Assembly (NCBI GenBank): GCA_020725115.1
Contig: DYFR01000006.1
Coordinates: 52,136-116,135, forward strand
DNA: 64,000 nt
From: Thiohalomonas denitrificans
Lineage (GTDB): Bacteria; Pseudomonadota; Gammaproteobacteria; Thiohalomonadales; Thiohalomonadaceae
Direction: 5' to 3'
How positions within the stretch are numbered: position 1 is the first letter of the stretch; each line of letters starts with the position of its first letter. The notes below the pieces were generated by a model. It was not told the DNA's origin. It did no database searches and worked only from the letters and a program-made list of their open reading frames with translations. Below, one piece after another: positions 8,130 to 15,985 of the stretch. A program made the translations under genes and the position numbers.

Positions 8130-9536
8130 ATGAGCACCGCCCTGATCTGGTTCCGCCGCGATCTGCGTCTGGCCGACAATCCGGCGCTGCTGGCGGCGCT
8201 TGCCCGCTGTGATCGGATCATCCCGCTATACATCGATATGCCGGACGCCGGCGCAGATGGTGCGGCATCGCGCTGGTGGCTGCACCACAGCCTCGCCGCA
8301 CTGGACGCTGCGCTGCGCCGGCGCGGCTCGGCACTGCTGCTGCGCCGCGGCCCGGCGCTGGAGGTGCTGCGTGAGTGCATCGGCGCCGGGGCGGTGACCC
8401 ATCTCTTCTGGAACCGTGTGCACGAACCCGAAGCCATTGCCCGCGACAGCGGCATCAAACAGGCGTTGCGCGCCGACGGCATCAACGTGGAGAGCAGCAA
8501 CGCCACCCTGCTCAACGAACCGTGGCAGGTACTCAAGGCCGACGGCATGCCCTACCGCGTATTCACGCCCTACTGGAATGCGGCGCAGAAACGCGGCTTC
8601 GATCTCGCCCTGACCACCGCCCCCGGCACACTGCCACCGCTGCCGCCGCACCTGCACGGCGATACCCTCGCAGCTCTGCAACTGCTGCCGCGGGTGCGCT
8701 GGGATGAGGGACTCTCCACCCACTGGCAGCCGGGCGAGAACGGCGCCCGGGCCCGGCTGGATGATTTTATCGACACCGCACTGGCTGCCTACGCCAGCGA
8801 CCGCGACCGCCCCGATCACGCCGGTACCTCATGCCTGTCGCCACACCTGCACTTTGGTGAAATCAGCCCACGCCGCCTGCTGGCGGCGGTTGAGCAACAT
8901 ACCGCGGCACACCGTGATGCCGGTCTGCTGCAAAATGCGGAGAGCTGGCGCCGTCAGGTCATCTGGCGCGAGTTCGCCCATCAGCTGCTGCATCACTTTC
9001 CCCACACCGCCACGCAACCGCTGGATGCGCGTTTCGAACGCTTTCCCTGGCGCCGCGATTACCAAGAAGACCTCATTGCCTGGCAGTTCGGCGACACCGG
9101 CATTCCCATCGTCGACGCCGGCATGCGCGAGCTGTGGCATACCGGCTGGATGCACAACCGCGTGCGCATGATTGCGGCCTCCTTCCTCACCAAGAACCTG
9201 CTCATTCCCTGGCAGGAGGGCGCGGCTTGGTTCAACGACACGCTGGTGGATGCCGACCTCGCCAACAACACGATGGGCTGGCAATGGGTGGCCGGCTGCG
9301 GCGCCGATGCCGCGCCCTACTTCCGCATCTTCAATCCGGTAACACAGGGAGAGAAATTCGATCCGCGCGGCGACTACGTGCGACGCTGGGTGCCGGAACT
9401 GTCCAGCGTGGCGGACAGCCATGTCCACCAGCCATGGAACGCCCCGCAGGCACCGGCGCACTATCCGCCGCCGCGGGTCGATCTCAAGGCCAGTCGCGAA
9501 CAGGCCTTGGCCGCCTACGCCGGCATCAGAAGTTGA
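8130..9536 (+). CDS. phrB: Deoxyribodipyrimidine photolyase (class I CPD)
   Basis: The 468-residue protein uses blue light to split pyrimidine dimers. An N-terminal alpha/beta antenna domain (LIWFRRDLRLADNPAL) precedes the helical FAD domain. That domain contains WREFAHQLLHHFP, GDTGIPIVDAGMRELWHTGWMHNRVRM (split here by the family helices) and NTMGWQWVAGCGADAAPYFRIF. Length matches class I CPD photolyases. The last residues, SREQALAAYAGIRS, recur almost identically at 34412-34456. The start at 8130 is 54 bp after the nuclease gene. Confidence 0.95.
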   Translation: MSTALIWFRRDLRLADNPALLAALARCDRIIPLYIDMPDAGADGAASRWWLHHSLAALDAALRRRGSALLLRRGPALEVLRECIGAGAVTHLFWNRVHEPEAIARDSGIKQALRADGINVESSNATLLNEPWQVLKADGMPYRVFTPYWNAAQKRGFDLALTTAPGTLPPLPPHLHGDTLAALQLLPRVRWDEGLSTHWQPGENGARARLDDFIDTALAAYASDRDRPDHAGTSCLSPHLHFGEISPRRLLAAVEQHTAAHRDAGLLQNAESWRRQVIWREFAHQLLHHFPHTATQPLDARFERFPWRRDYQEDLIAWQFGDTGIPIVDAGMRELWHTGWMHNRVRMIAASFLTKNLLIPWQEGAAWFNDTLVDADLANNTMGWQWVAGCGADAAPYFRIFNPVTQGEKFDPRGDYVRRWVPELSSVADSHVHQPWNAPQAPAHYPPPRVDLKASREQALAAYAGIRS

Positions 9537-9630
9537 TATCTCCGTGCCATGTGCTGCCCGAGCATTCAGTCAAAGCAATGTCATATCGCCAGTTAGATGT
9601 GCTGGACACGAGAACTTGTAACAAATGCAA

Positions 9631-11022
9631 TCACACGTCGAGATTGTAGCGTTTGATCTTGCGCCAAAGGGTAGATTTGTCGATACCTAGAATCTCAGCC
9701 GCCAACGAACGATCACCCTGAGTCTCGCGCAAGGTCTTGCGGATAAAGTAGGCCTCGATCTCTTCCAGGCTCTGCGGCGGCAGGAAATCCAGAGAGCTGC
9801 CGGGTGCGGCCCGCTTTTCAGTGAGATGATGAGGAAGAACCTCTTCTCGAATCTTGTCACCTTCGGTGAGAATGATCATGCGCTGCACCACGTTCTCCAG
9901 CTCGCGTACATTACCAGGCCAGTCGTGTCTCAGCAGGACGCCCAGCACCTCGGTATCCATGCCCTTAACCGGCTTGTTGAGTCGCGTCGCATACTTGTTG
10001 AGAAAATAATAGGTCAGCAGGGGAATATCATCGCGGCGTTCGCGCAGCGCTGGCATGGGTATCTCCATTACCATCAAACGGTAATACAAATCCTCACGAA
10101 ACTCCCCCTTATCTATCAATGCAGGAATCAATTTATTGGTAGCCGCAATGACGCGCACGTCCACGTTGCATGGCGTCGTGTCGCCCATTGCATAGTAGCT
10201 GCCGTCCTGCAACACACGCAGCAATTTCGCCTGCAAGGCGAGACTCGAGTTGTTGATCTCATCAAGAAACAATGTGCCGCCGTTGGCGGCCTCGAACAAG
10301 CCTATCTTATTGCGCTCAGCGCCTGTGAAAGCGCCTTTCTTGTAACCAAACAATTCGCTTTCGATGAGGTTTTCTGGTATCGCCGCACAATTGATGGCAA
10401 CAAATGGCCTGTCCTTGCGCGCACTCTGCATGTGAATCTGCCTCGCGACAAGCTCCTTGCCGCAGCCGCTTTCTCCGGTAACCAGCACGCTACAGTCATA
10501 AGCTGCGGCAGCGTCTATAAGCTTGCGCACCTTCGCAATGGCATGGGACTCACCGATCAGATCCCCCTTCTCGGACAATGCGCGCTGTTGCTGGCGCAGA
10601 CGCTGGTTTTCGGTGCTCAACAGGTAGTACTGCAAAGCGCGCTCCACGGTGCAACGTAATTCCACCGTTTCAAATGGCTTGCGCAGGTAATCGAAGGCGC
10701 CCTGTTTCAGAGCGCCCACCGCCGATTCGACCGTGGCATAACCTGTCACAAGCACCACTTGGGTATTTGGACTATGTTCCCGCACGAACGCTAATACATC
10801 GATACCGTCGCCGCCCGGCATGCGCAGATCGGTCACCACGACGCTGACCGGGTTGCCCTCGACGTACTCCATCGCCTGGTGTGCGTTCTCAACACACGCT
10901 ATTCCCGCCTTGGGTTGTACTTCAGCGAGGATGTTCGCCATCAGTTCACGCATATTGCGATCGTCCTCGACGACGAGGATCACAGCGTCATGCGCTTCAC
11001 GGGACACAAACTCATCACTCAT
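9631..11022 (-). CDS. Sigma-54-dependent NtrC-family response regulator
   Basis: The 463-residue activator has three domains. The receiver (about 14-130) has Asp about 65 in VVVTDLRMPG. The AAA+ core has Walker A GESGCGKE (183-190) and the sigma-54 contact loop GAFTGA (230-235). A Fis-type HTH closes the protein (LAAEILGIDKSTLWRKIKRY). The ATG at 11022 overlaps the kinase stop by 8 bp, so translation is coupled, and a TTG at 11028 is less likely. It is the probable activator of the sigma-54-type promoters at 14580, 17491 and 20587. Confidence 0.95.
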   Translation of the reverse strand: MSDEFVSREAHDAVILVVEDDRNMRELMANILAEVQPKAGIACVENAHQAMEYVEGNPVSVVVTDLRMPGGDGIDVLAFVREHSPNTQVVLVTGYATVESAVGALKQGAFDYLRKPFETVELRCTVERALQYYLLSTENQRLRQQQRALSEKGDLIGESHAIAKVRKLIDAAAAYDCSVLVTGESGCGKELVARQIHMQSARKDRPFVAINCAAIPENLIESELFGYKKGAFTGAERNKIGLFEAANGGTLFLDEINNSSLALQAKLLRVLQDGSYYAMGDTTPCNVDVRVIAATNKLIPALIDKGEFREDLYYRLMVMEIPMPALRERRDDIPLLTYYFLNKYATRLNKPVKGMDTEVLGVLLRHDWPGNVRELENVVQRMIILTEGDKIREEVLPHHLTEKRAAPGSSLDFLPPQSLEEIEAYFIRKTLRETQGDRSLAAEILGIDKSTLWRKIKRYNLDV

Positions 11023-12343
11023 TTCCAACTCTCTTCATGTCTATCGCGGGCAGCACGACGATAAATCGTGCACCGTCGGTATATTCGCTGTCGTAGCGTA
11101 TGCTGGCACCCCGCTTAGCCAGCATGGCTTGTGAAATTGACAGACCAAGACCGGTCCCTGCACCTACATCCTTGGTCGTAAAAAATGGATCAAATACGCG
11201 GCTGCGCAGTTCCTCGGGCACGCCCGGCCCGTTGTCCTCAATGGCCACACGCACATAGCGGGCGTCTCCCGGCATGGCACGTATGGTAATCACCGGATTG
11301 GCAACGCCTTCCAGGGCATGTATGGCATTCTGCAGCAGATTTGTGAACACAATGTCCAACTGGCCGCAATCGCCCTCCACCATCAATGGCTCACCCGGCA
11401 ACAACATCACGACGTCTATGCCGTAACGCCGCATACGGCAGTTGATGAACGTATCAATAACCTCGTTGAGCAACTGGCCGATATCACATGTCTCACCGCT
11501 GCACTGCTCTTTGCGGGCGTAGTTGAGCAAATCCTGCACAATGCGCGAACAACGCTTGGTCTCGCCGGAGACCACGCGCGCATACTCGGCCACTTTATCC
11601 TGATTGGCCGGCTGTGCCTCGATCAGTTGCGAGTAGCCTAGAATGTTACCCAGCGGAGTATTCAATTCATGTGCCACACCCGCTGCCAGCTGCCCCATGG
11701 CCACCAGCTTCTCACGATTGGCGACCGTGTCCTGCAATTCGCGATACTCGCTTATATCCAGCAGGGTAATTATCGCGCCCATATCTGACTCTTGTTCGCT
11801 GAAGAAGCCAAGGTTAAGAGAAAACCAGCGCTTCTTTCCTGCCGTATTCAGTGTTATTTCCTGGTTTCTTATCGGTTGCTTGTATAGAAACGCATCACGC
11901 ATGATGGCGCGATCATGTTCATTCAGGGTGATCAGGTCGAACAGATTGATGCTCTTTATCTGTTCTGCAGACAACCCAAAAAGGTCTTCCGCCTGGCGAT
12001 TTACAGTAGCGATAGTGAGATCATCAGCAACGTTCAACAGAGCGCCCGGAAGACTTTGCAGAATGGCATTGATCTTGTTGCGCTCGGTCAATACCCGCGA
12101 TTGGCACTCTTCGACCGTGTGAAACATCGAGCGCAAGCGGTTGATCGTAATATCGTACTCCTGTATTAGCCTGCGTGCATAAATTGGCATCCAAGGCAGA
12201 CGCCCAACCGGCTCCAATGTTCCACCCCTGGCATCCAGGATTCGGCCGTGCAACTTCGCTAGATATATGTGATTGATCCACAAGAAGAGCGTAAGCAATC
12301 CAGCAACGCCGCTCAGCGCCAACCATACCCATCCTGCATTCAT
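11015..12343 (-). CDS. PAS-domain sensor histidine kinase
   Basis: The 442-residue kinase has one N-terminal membrane segment (about 5-25), a short linker and a PAS domain (about 90-210, LLNVADDLTIATVNRQAEDLFG). HisKA follows with GVAHELNTPLGNILGY (phospho-His near residue 230), then HATPase_c (NLLQNAIHAL, IEDNGPGVPEE, GTGLGLS). The periplasmic part is almost absent, so sensing is probably in the membrane or PAS domain. A GTG at 12355 is an alternative start; ATG 12343 has GGTGG upstream. It is translationally coupled to the response regulator. Confidence 0.93.
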   Translation of the reverse strand: MNAGWVWLALSGVAGLLTLFLWINHIYLAKLHGRILDARGGTLEPVGRLPWMPIYARRLIQEYDITINRLRSMFHTVEECQSRVLTERNKINAILQSLPGALLNVADDLTIATVNRQAEDLFGLSAEQIKSINLFDLITLNEHDRAIMRDAFLYKQPIRNQEITLNTAGKKRWFSLNLGFFSEQESDMGAIITLLDISEYRELQDTVANREKLVAMGQLAAGVAHELNTPLGNILGYSQLIEAQPANQDKVAEYARVVSGETKRCSRIVQDLLNYARKEQCSGETCDIGQLLNEVIDTFINCRMRRYGIDVVMLLPGEPLMVEGDCGQLDIVFTNLLQNAIHALEGVANPVITIRAMPGDARYVRVAIEDNGPGVPEELRSRVFDPFFTTKDVGAGTGLGLSISQAMLAKRGASIRYDSEYTDGARFIVVLPAIDMKRVGNE

Positions 12344-12398
12344 CAGATATGCCACCGTGAAAGAAATTCAGTACACGAACATCGCACCATCGCGCTAA

Positions 12399-12426
12399 AG
12401 ATATCAACATGTGTTTGTATTACAAC
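12399..12426 (-). promoter_or_regulatory. Candidate sigma-70-type promoter of the two-component operon
   Basis: On the minus strand TTGTAA (12426-12421) lies 16 bp from TATCTT (12404-12399), upstream of the kinase start at 12343. The match is weak to moderate and the placement is plausible. No GG-N10-GC signature is seen here, which fits separate constitutive expression of the regulators. Confidence 0.3.
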
Positions 12427-12446
12427 ACAACCATCATTTTGTAACC

Positions 12447-12483
12447 AAAAAAAACGCGTGACGGGAGCGTACCGTCACGCGTT
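12447..12483 (-). terminator. Rho-independent terminator after the porin gene
   Basis: On the minus strand AACGCGTGACGG (12483-12472) pairs perfectly with CCGTCACGCGTT (12464-12453) across a 7-nt loop, followed by a run of T (12454-12447). This is a 12-bp stem plus T-tract, placed 60 bp after the porin stop. It closes the redox operon and separates it from the kinase gene. Confidence 0.93.
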
Positions 12484-12543
12484 GCTCAACAACAGCAGGA
12501 GTGTTCTTTTGCAGTGAGCGGCACGGCATGCCACTCACACCAA

Positions 12544-13740
12544 TCAGAAGATTACCTGTAGCCCCAGCGTGGTTTGCGAATTGTTCTGGCGCGTATGGTC
12601 GGTAGCGTGCTCGGTGTCGAACTTGACCATGGCATGCTCCAGCGTGACCTTTACCTTCTGGCCATCGATATAGTAATTGGCGCCGAGGGCGGTGGTCTTG
12701 TTGTCCAGGAAGCTTCCCGTGACGTTGTACTTGGCTGTGTCATGGCGCGCGAACAATTGCAACCGCCCCATGCCAATCTTACCCGGGAACAGGTAGCCCG
12801 CCTTGACGTAATTGGCTTCGAGCTGGGTCGTGGTAGGCAGGCTGGCATCCGGATCAGCATTGATCGCGTTGCCGGTGTCATAGTCGAAATACGCGGCAGA
12901 CAACGTATACGTACCACTGGCGCTAGGCTGCTCGTAGAACACATCCACCGTTACACCCTTATAGTCCTTGGCGTCACGGCGCAAGGTCGAATTGGCGTAA
13001 GCCACGTCTGCCTGGTAATCATAGGCAGCGCCGATGGTCAGCACCTGACGGGTTCCCAGATAGGTACCCAAGTAACCGTAATCGAATTCGGGGTCAAACA
13101 CCGAATAGTGGGCGCGGGCTGTGAAGCGCGGCGTGTCCTTCGGCAGATCATCGCCTTCCCGTCCATCCGCTATCATGACGCGGTACTGGAACTTGGCATC
13201 CGCCAGATTGCCCCACATCACCACACCGGTATCGCGGCTGCCGCCAAACGGCGTATAGGAAATGATCGAGCGGTCAAGGGTCAGCGGCTCCAAACAGGCT
13301 TCCAGGTTCTCACGCGAGAAGGTGTTCTTGAAGCGGCCGGCGATGAAACGCATCTCATCACTGAAATCCAGCGTCACGTAGGCATCGCGATAGTAAACGC
13401 TGCGCTCATCATTGCCGTACTTGCTGTCGTTGCCGGCCTCCAGCTGGGCGTAAAAGCCGATCTGGTCGTTGTACTGGCCCATGAAGGTCAGGCGGTTGCG
13501 ACGCAGGAAGGTGTCGAAGGAGCTGCCGCTATGGTTCGCGGAGCTATAGTCCTTCTGCTGCATCCACATTTGCAGGGCATAACTAAAGGTCACATAGCCC
13601 TCTTCGCCATACTGGATCGTCGGCCCGGCCTGGACCAGGCCGGGCAGTGCTGCGCACGACAATCCCGCTGCGAACAGCGCGGTGCGGACAGAGCGGGACA
13701 GGGATACCCCTTTCCCATCATTGCGATTCTTGCCGTTCAT
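12544..13740 (-). CDS. Outer-membrane porin of the phosphate-selective O/P-like type
   Basis: The 398-residue precursor has a signal peptide (TALFAAGLSCAALPGLVQA, cleavage near residue 38). A beta-barrel of alternating amphipathic strands follows, ending in an aromatic C-terminus (TTLGLQVIF) for BAM recognition. Segments such as FLRRNRLTFMGQ and YRDAYVTLDF...FIAGRFKNTFSREN resemble OprO/OprP-like porins. The substrate is unknown. It is the last gene of the minus-strand redox operon, 2 bp after the trihaem cytochrome, so it may be the outer-membrane channel or conduit barrel of that system. Confidence 0.85.
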   Translation of the reverse strand: MNGKNRNDGKGVSLSRSVRTALFAAGLSCAALPGLVQAGPTIQYGEEGYVTFSYALQMWMQQKDYSSANHSGSSFDTFLRRNRLTFMGQYNDQIGFYAQLEAGNDSKYGNDERSVYYRDAYVTLDFSDEMRFIAGRFKNTFSRENLEACLEPLTLDRSIISYTPFGGSRDTGVVMWGNLADAKFQYRVMIADGREGDDLPKDTPRFTARAHYSVFDPEFDYGYLGTYLGTRQVLTIGAAYDYQADVAYANSTLRRDAKDYKGVTVDVFYEQPSASGTYTLSAAYFDYDTGNAINADPDASLPTTTQLEANYVKAGYLFPGKIGMGRLQLFARHDTAKYNVTGSFLDNKTTALGANYYIDGQKVKVTLEHAMVKFDTEHATDHTRQNNSQTTLGLQVIF

Positions 13741-13742
13741 TG

Positions 13743-14261
13743 TTATTTACCTCCCCCAACCAGTGACGTGTAGTGCTTGTTCAGCTCGTTCAAATCGGCT
13801 CCGCTATGGCAGCTGGCGCAGGCCTTGGCCGTATCGGTACGCGGATCACCTATCAGGCCCTTGTGCGAAATGTCCTGCTTCATGACACGGGGGTTGCCCT
13901 GGTGGCAACCGATACAGGAGTTGTTTACGGTTTTGTGGTGGGTGTGCCAGGGTGCGGTGGCGCTGTTCATGGTGGGTGCGGCGGCGCGTTGCCCGTTATG
14001 GCACTTGAAGCAGCTGGATGCGCCCATGCCACAGGCGTTGGCGAGGGGGATCGGCGATATCCGGCTGGAACCCTCGTGCACCAGTGTCAGCGCCTCGCTG
14101 CCCCAGCCAGTATCGGCATCAATGGCTGCAGAGGTAGCCGCCTCATCCGTTTCCCCGGTAAACACCACCATCATAACGGTTGCGAAGGTCAGCGCCCCCA
14201 TGACAGCGGCCGCGCGGGTGAACTGCCGGACTGTCTTGCCTATCATTTTTATTACCATCAT
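13743..14261 (-). CDS. Trihaem c-type cytochrome, membrane-anchored or periplasmic
   Basis: The 172-residue protein has an N-terminal hydrophobic segment (about 15-37, ALTFATVMMVVF) that could be an uncleaved anchor. Three haem-binding sites follow in the C-terminal half: CFKCH, CIGCH and CASCH. Several further His residues (THHK, DISHK, NKHY) could give bis-His ligation. It is a small periplasmic electron carrier by architecture. A strong GGAGG lies 6 nt upstream of ATG 14261. It is tightly linked to the porin (2 bp) and follows the small CxC gene by 38 bp. Confidence 0.88.
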   Translation of the reverse strand: MMVIKMIGKTVRQFTRAAAVMGALTFATVMMVVFTGETDEAATSAAIDADTGWGSEALTLVHEGSSRISPIPLANACGMGASSCFKCHNGQRAAAPTMNSATAPWHTHHKTVNNSCIGCHQGNPRVMKQDISHKGLIGDPRTDTAKACASCHSGADLNELNKHYTSLVGGGK

Positions 14262-14299
14262 CTAACTCCTCCTCTCTGTAGTTCTGTCGCATCGGCGGC

Positions 14300-14542
14300 C
14301 TACTGCCTGGAGCGGGACCGCTTTTCCTCTGCCTCACGGATTTCTTCTTCGCTGGTACCGCGTACGCACATGCAGGTCGGGCCACGTTTAAATTTGAGCC
14401 TCGACTTCTTTTCCGGTACCGGGTTGCTGCCTACCTCGATAGGCGGCAACGCCTCCGCCGCCGTGTCCCCGGCTGCCGCAACGCCGGACAGCGGTAACAA
14501 CAGCAACCCGAACACAGCACCGACATGCCATTTCCAGTTCAT
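14300..14542 (-). CDS. Small exported CxC protein of unknown function
   Basis: The 80-residue precursor starting MNWKWHVGAVFGLLLLPLSG has a clear signal peptide ending near GVAAAGD. The mature part, about 55 residues, is charged and contains a CMC motif (GPTCMCVRG) and an Arg/Glu-rich tail (EEEIREAEEKRSRSRQ). The paired cysteines suggest a metal or thiol role but no family is recognised. GGAG touches the chosen ATG, so the start is uncertain; a start at 14596 is possible but adds no signal. It sits between the two cytochrome genes. Confidence 0.65.
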   Translation of the reverse strand: MNWKWHVGAVFGLLLLPLSGVAAAGDTAAEALPPIEVGSNPVPEKKSRLKFKRGPTCMCVRGTSEEEIREAEEKRSRSRQ

Positions 14543-14579
14543 CTCCGCACAGCCTCTACCCAAAATCCAGAGCTTACTA

Positions 14580-14595
14580 AGCACAGCACATGCCA
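14580..14595 (-). promoter_or_regulatory. Candidate internal sigma-54 promoter
   Basis: Minus-strand TGGCATGTGCTGTGCT has the invariant GG-N10-GC spacing of sigma-54 promoters (-24 TGGCAT, -12 GTGCT), about 40 bp upstream of the small CxC gene. TTGCA boxes lie upstream at 14651-14697 (ATTGCAAC, GTTGCAG, ATTTGCAATT), similar to those before the promoters at 17491 and 20587. If real, it lets the CxC, trihaem and porin genes be expressed apart from the rhodanese gene. Confidence 0.45.
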
Positions 14596-14682
14596 CATCA
14601 CAATGGCCAGTAAATTCAATACATTAGCGCAACATGTGCTTATTACCGCGATTGCAACACCGGGCGCCGGCGTTGCAGCATC

Positions 14683-15912
14683 TCAATTTGCAATTCTCAC
14701 TGGCAATTCCGCTGTAACACGCAGGGCCTCGAAGCGTGTGGCTTCGGCCTCCTTCAGAGCCTGCCGCAGCAAGCCCACGACTTCCGGCTCCAAAACATCG
14801 ACATGGCGCAGGCTGTCCTTGAACATGCGTTCATAGTGCTCCCGCGGCGCTATATTCAGCCTCAGCTCCAACTGCCATCCTGGGGTATCGGCGAGGCTGA
14901 AGCTCTGCTCCACGACCAGCTGCCCACCCGCCGGGATGCGTGTGTCATAGCTCTCCGTCGTCAGCGCCACGTTGACGCCCCAGCCGATGACGCGGCGTGC
15001 CAGGGGACGGTGCCCTCCCTTGCCGTCCACCATCTGCAATATCACATCCACCTTGGGTACCATGTAGGTGGGGAAGTGGTGTCCCGCCCCGGTATTGCTT
15101 ATCACCGCCCTGGCGATCGCCTCGCCGGCCTGACCGGCGGGCAGTACTTCCAACTTCACATCCAGGGCCTTCAACACCATCTCGCGGTCATGCACACCGC
15201 GGAACAGATGCTGCCGCCCGGGCATGTGGCACGACTGGCAGCTCTCCTTCTCCGCGTAGGGGCTGGCCTGCCACTGCGCGTAGGTGTCTTCCTGCAATTT
15301 GCCGTTCACCCGCGGCCCATCGGGCGGAAACTGATGACATGTGGCACAGAAGCGGCTGTCTTCGAAGGCCGCGCTGGCCACGAAGCCGCCGTGCGGCACC
15401 GGCTCCATCAACGGCTTGTTGGCGGGCGGACCAAAGCGCTGATGGCCGCGCACATGGCAGGCCGCGCAGGTCAGCCCCTGATCGGCCAGATCCGCGGGGA
15501 CATAGGCCGGCGGCGCCTTCTTCGGCGCACCGGGCCATCCCTGCCGCATGGCCACCAGAGCCTTTTGTTCTGCCAACGGAGCATGACAGCGCAGACACTT
15601 GTTGCCCTGCTCCTGGCTCATCAGACGCAGCTGCCACTGGATGCCGGCCCCCATGGTGTGGCTGTGCAGGCTGCCGCGCCATTGCTCCCACTGCACCTGA
15701 TGGCACTGTGCGCAATCCTGCGGCGCGAGTGATGCCTCTAGCTCGGTGAAACCAGCGGGTGGTGTTCCTTGCGGCGGCAGCGGCTCGGTCCAGTGACGCG
15801 CTAGAAATGCCTCGATGCCGTCAGTAGTTGCGGAGGGTTGCTCGCCACAGGCGGTCAGCATCAGCAATAAAACAGGCCAGGCCCAGTACCAAAGTCCGCC
15901 ACGGCTATGCAT
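14683..15912 (-). CDS. Pentahaem c-type cytochrome lipoprotein
   Basis: The 409-residue precursor has a lipoprotein signal (WPVLLLMLTAC, Cys about 22). Five CxxCH sites follow: CAQCH, CLRCH, CAACH, CATCH and CQSCH, in the first two thirds. A beta-rich C-terminal domain (about 250-400; FRGVHDREMV, GAGHHFPTYMVPKVD) resembles the tail of cytochrome c554-type multihaem proteins. The ATG at 15912 follows GGAGGAGGACAGG and gives the signal peptide; an upstream ATG at 15948 does not. It is probably anchored to a membrane facing the periplasm or cell surface, passing electrons with its operon partners. Confidence 0.88.
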   Translation of the reverse strand: MHSRGGLWYWAWPVLLLMLTACGEQPSATTDGIEAFLARHWTEPLPPQGTPPAGFTELEASLAPQDCAQCHQVQWEQWRGSLHSHTMGAGIQWQLRLMSQEQGNKCLRCHAPLAEQKALVAMRQGWPGAPKKAPPAYVPADLADQGLTCAACHVRGHQRFGPPANKPLMEPVPHGGFVASAAFEDSRFCATCHQFPPDGPRVNGKLQEDTYAQWQASPYAEKESCQSCHMPGRQHLFRGVHDREMVLKALDVKLEVLPAGQAGEAIARAVISNTGAGHHFPTYMVPKVDVILQMVDGKGGHRPLARRVIGWGVNVALTTESYDTRIPAGGQLVVEQSFSLADTPGWQLELRLNIAPREHYERMFKDSLRHVDVLEPEVVGLLRQALKEAEATRFEALRVTAELPVRIAN

Positions 15913-15933
15913 CAATCCTGTCCTCCTCCACTG

Positions 15934-15963
15934 AAAGAAAAGGCCCACGGCAAGCCGTGGGCC
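15934..15963 (-). terminator. Hairpin terminator or attenuator between rhodanese and cytochrome genes
   Basis: Minus-strand GGCCCACGGC (15963-15954) pairs perfectly with GCCGTGGGCC (15951-15942) over a 2-nt loop, followed by TTTTCTTTC. It lies 22 bp after the rhodanese stop and ends just before the pentahaem gene. It should reduce readthrough, so the rhodanese lipoprotein may be made in excess of the cytochromes. Confidence 0.75.
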
Positions 15964-15985
15964 AACAAGGAGGCACTACTTTACA

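Noticed and set aside
12574..13773. Plus-strand open frame opposite the porin gene
   Set aside because: The minus strand has a signal peptide, a barrel pattern and an aromatic C-terminus, so the plus frame is a shadow.
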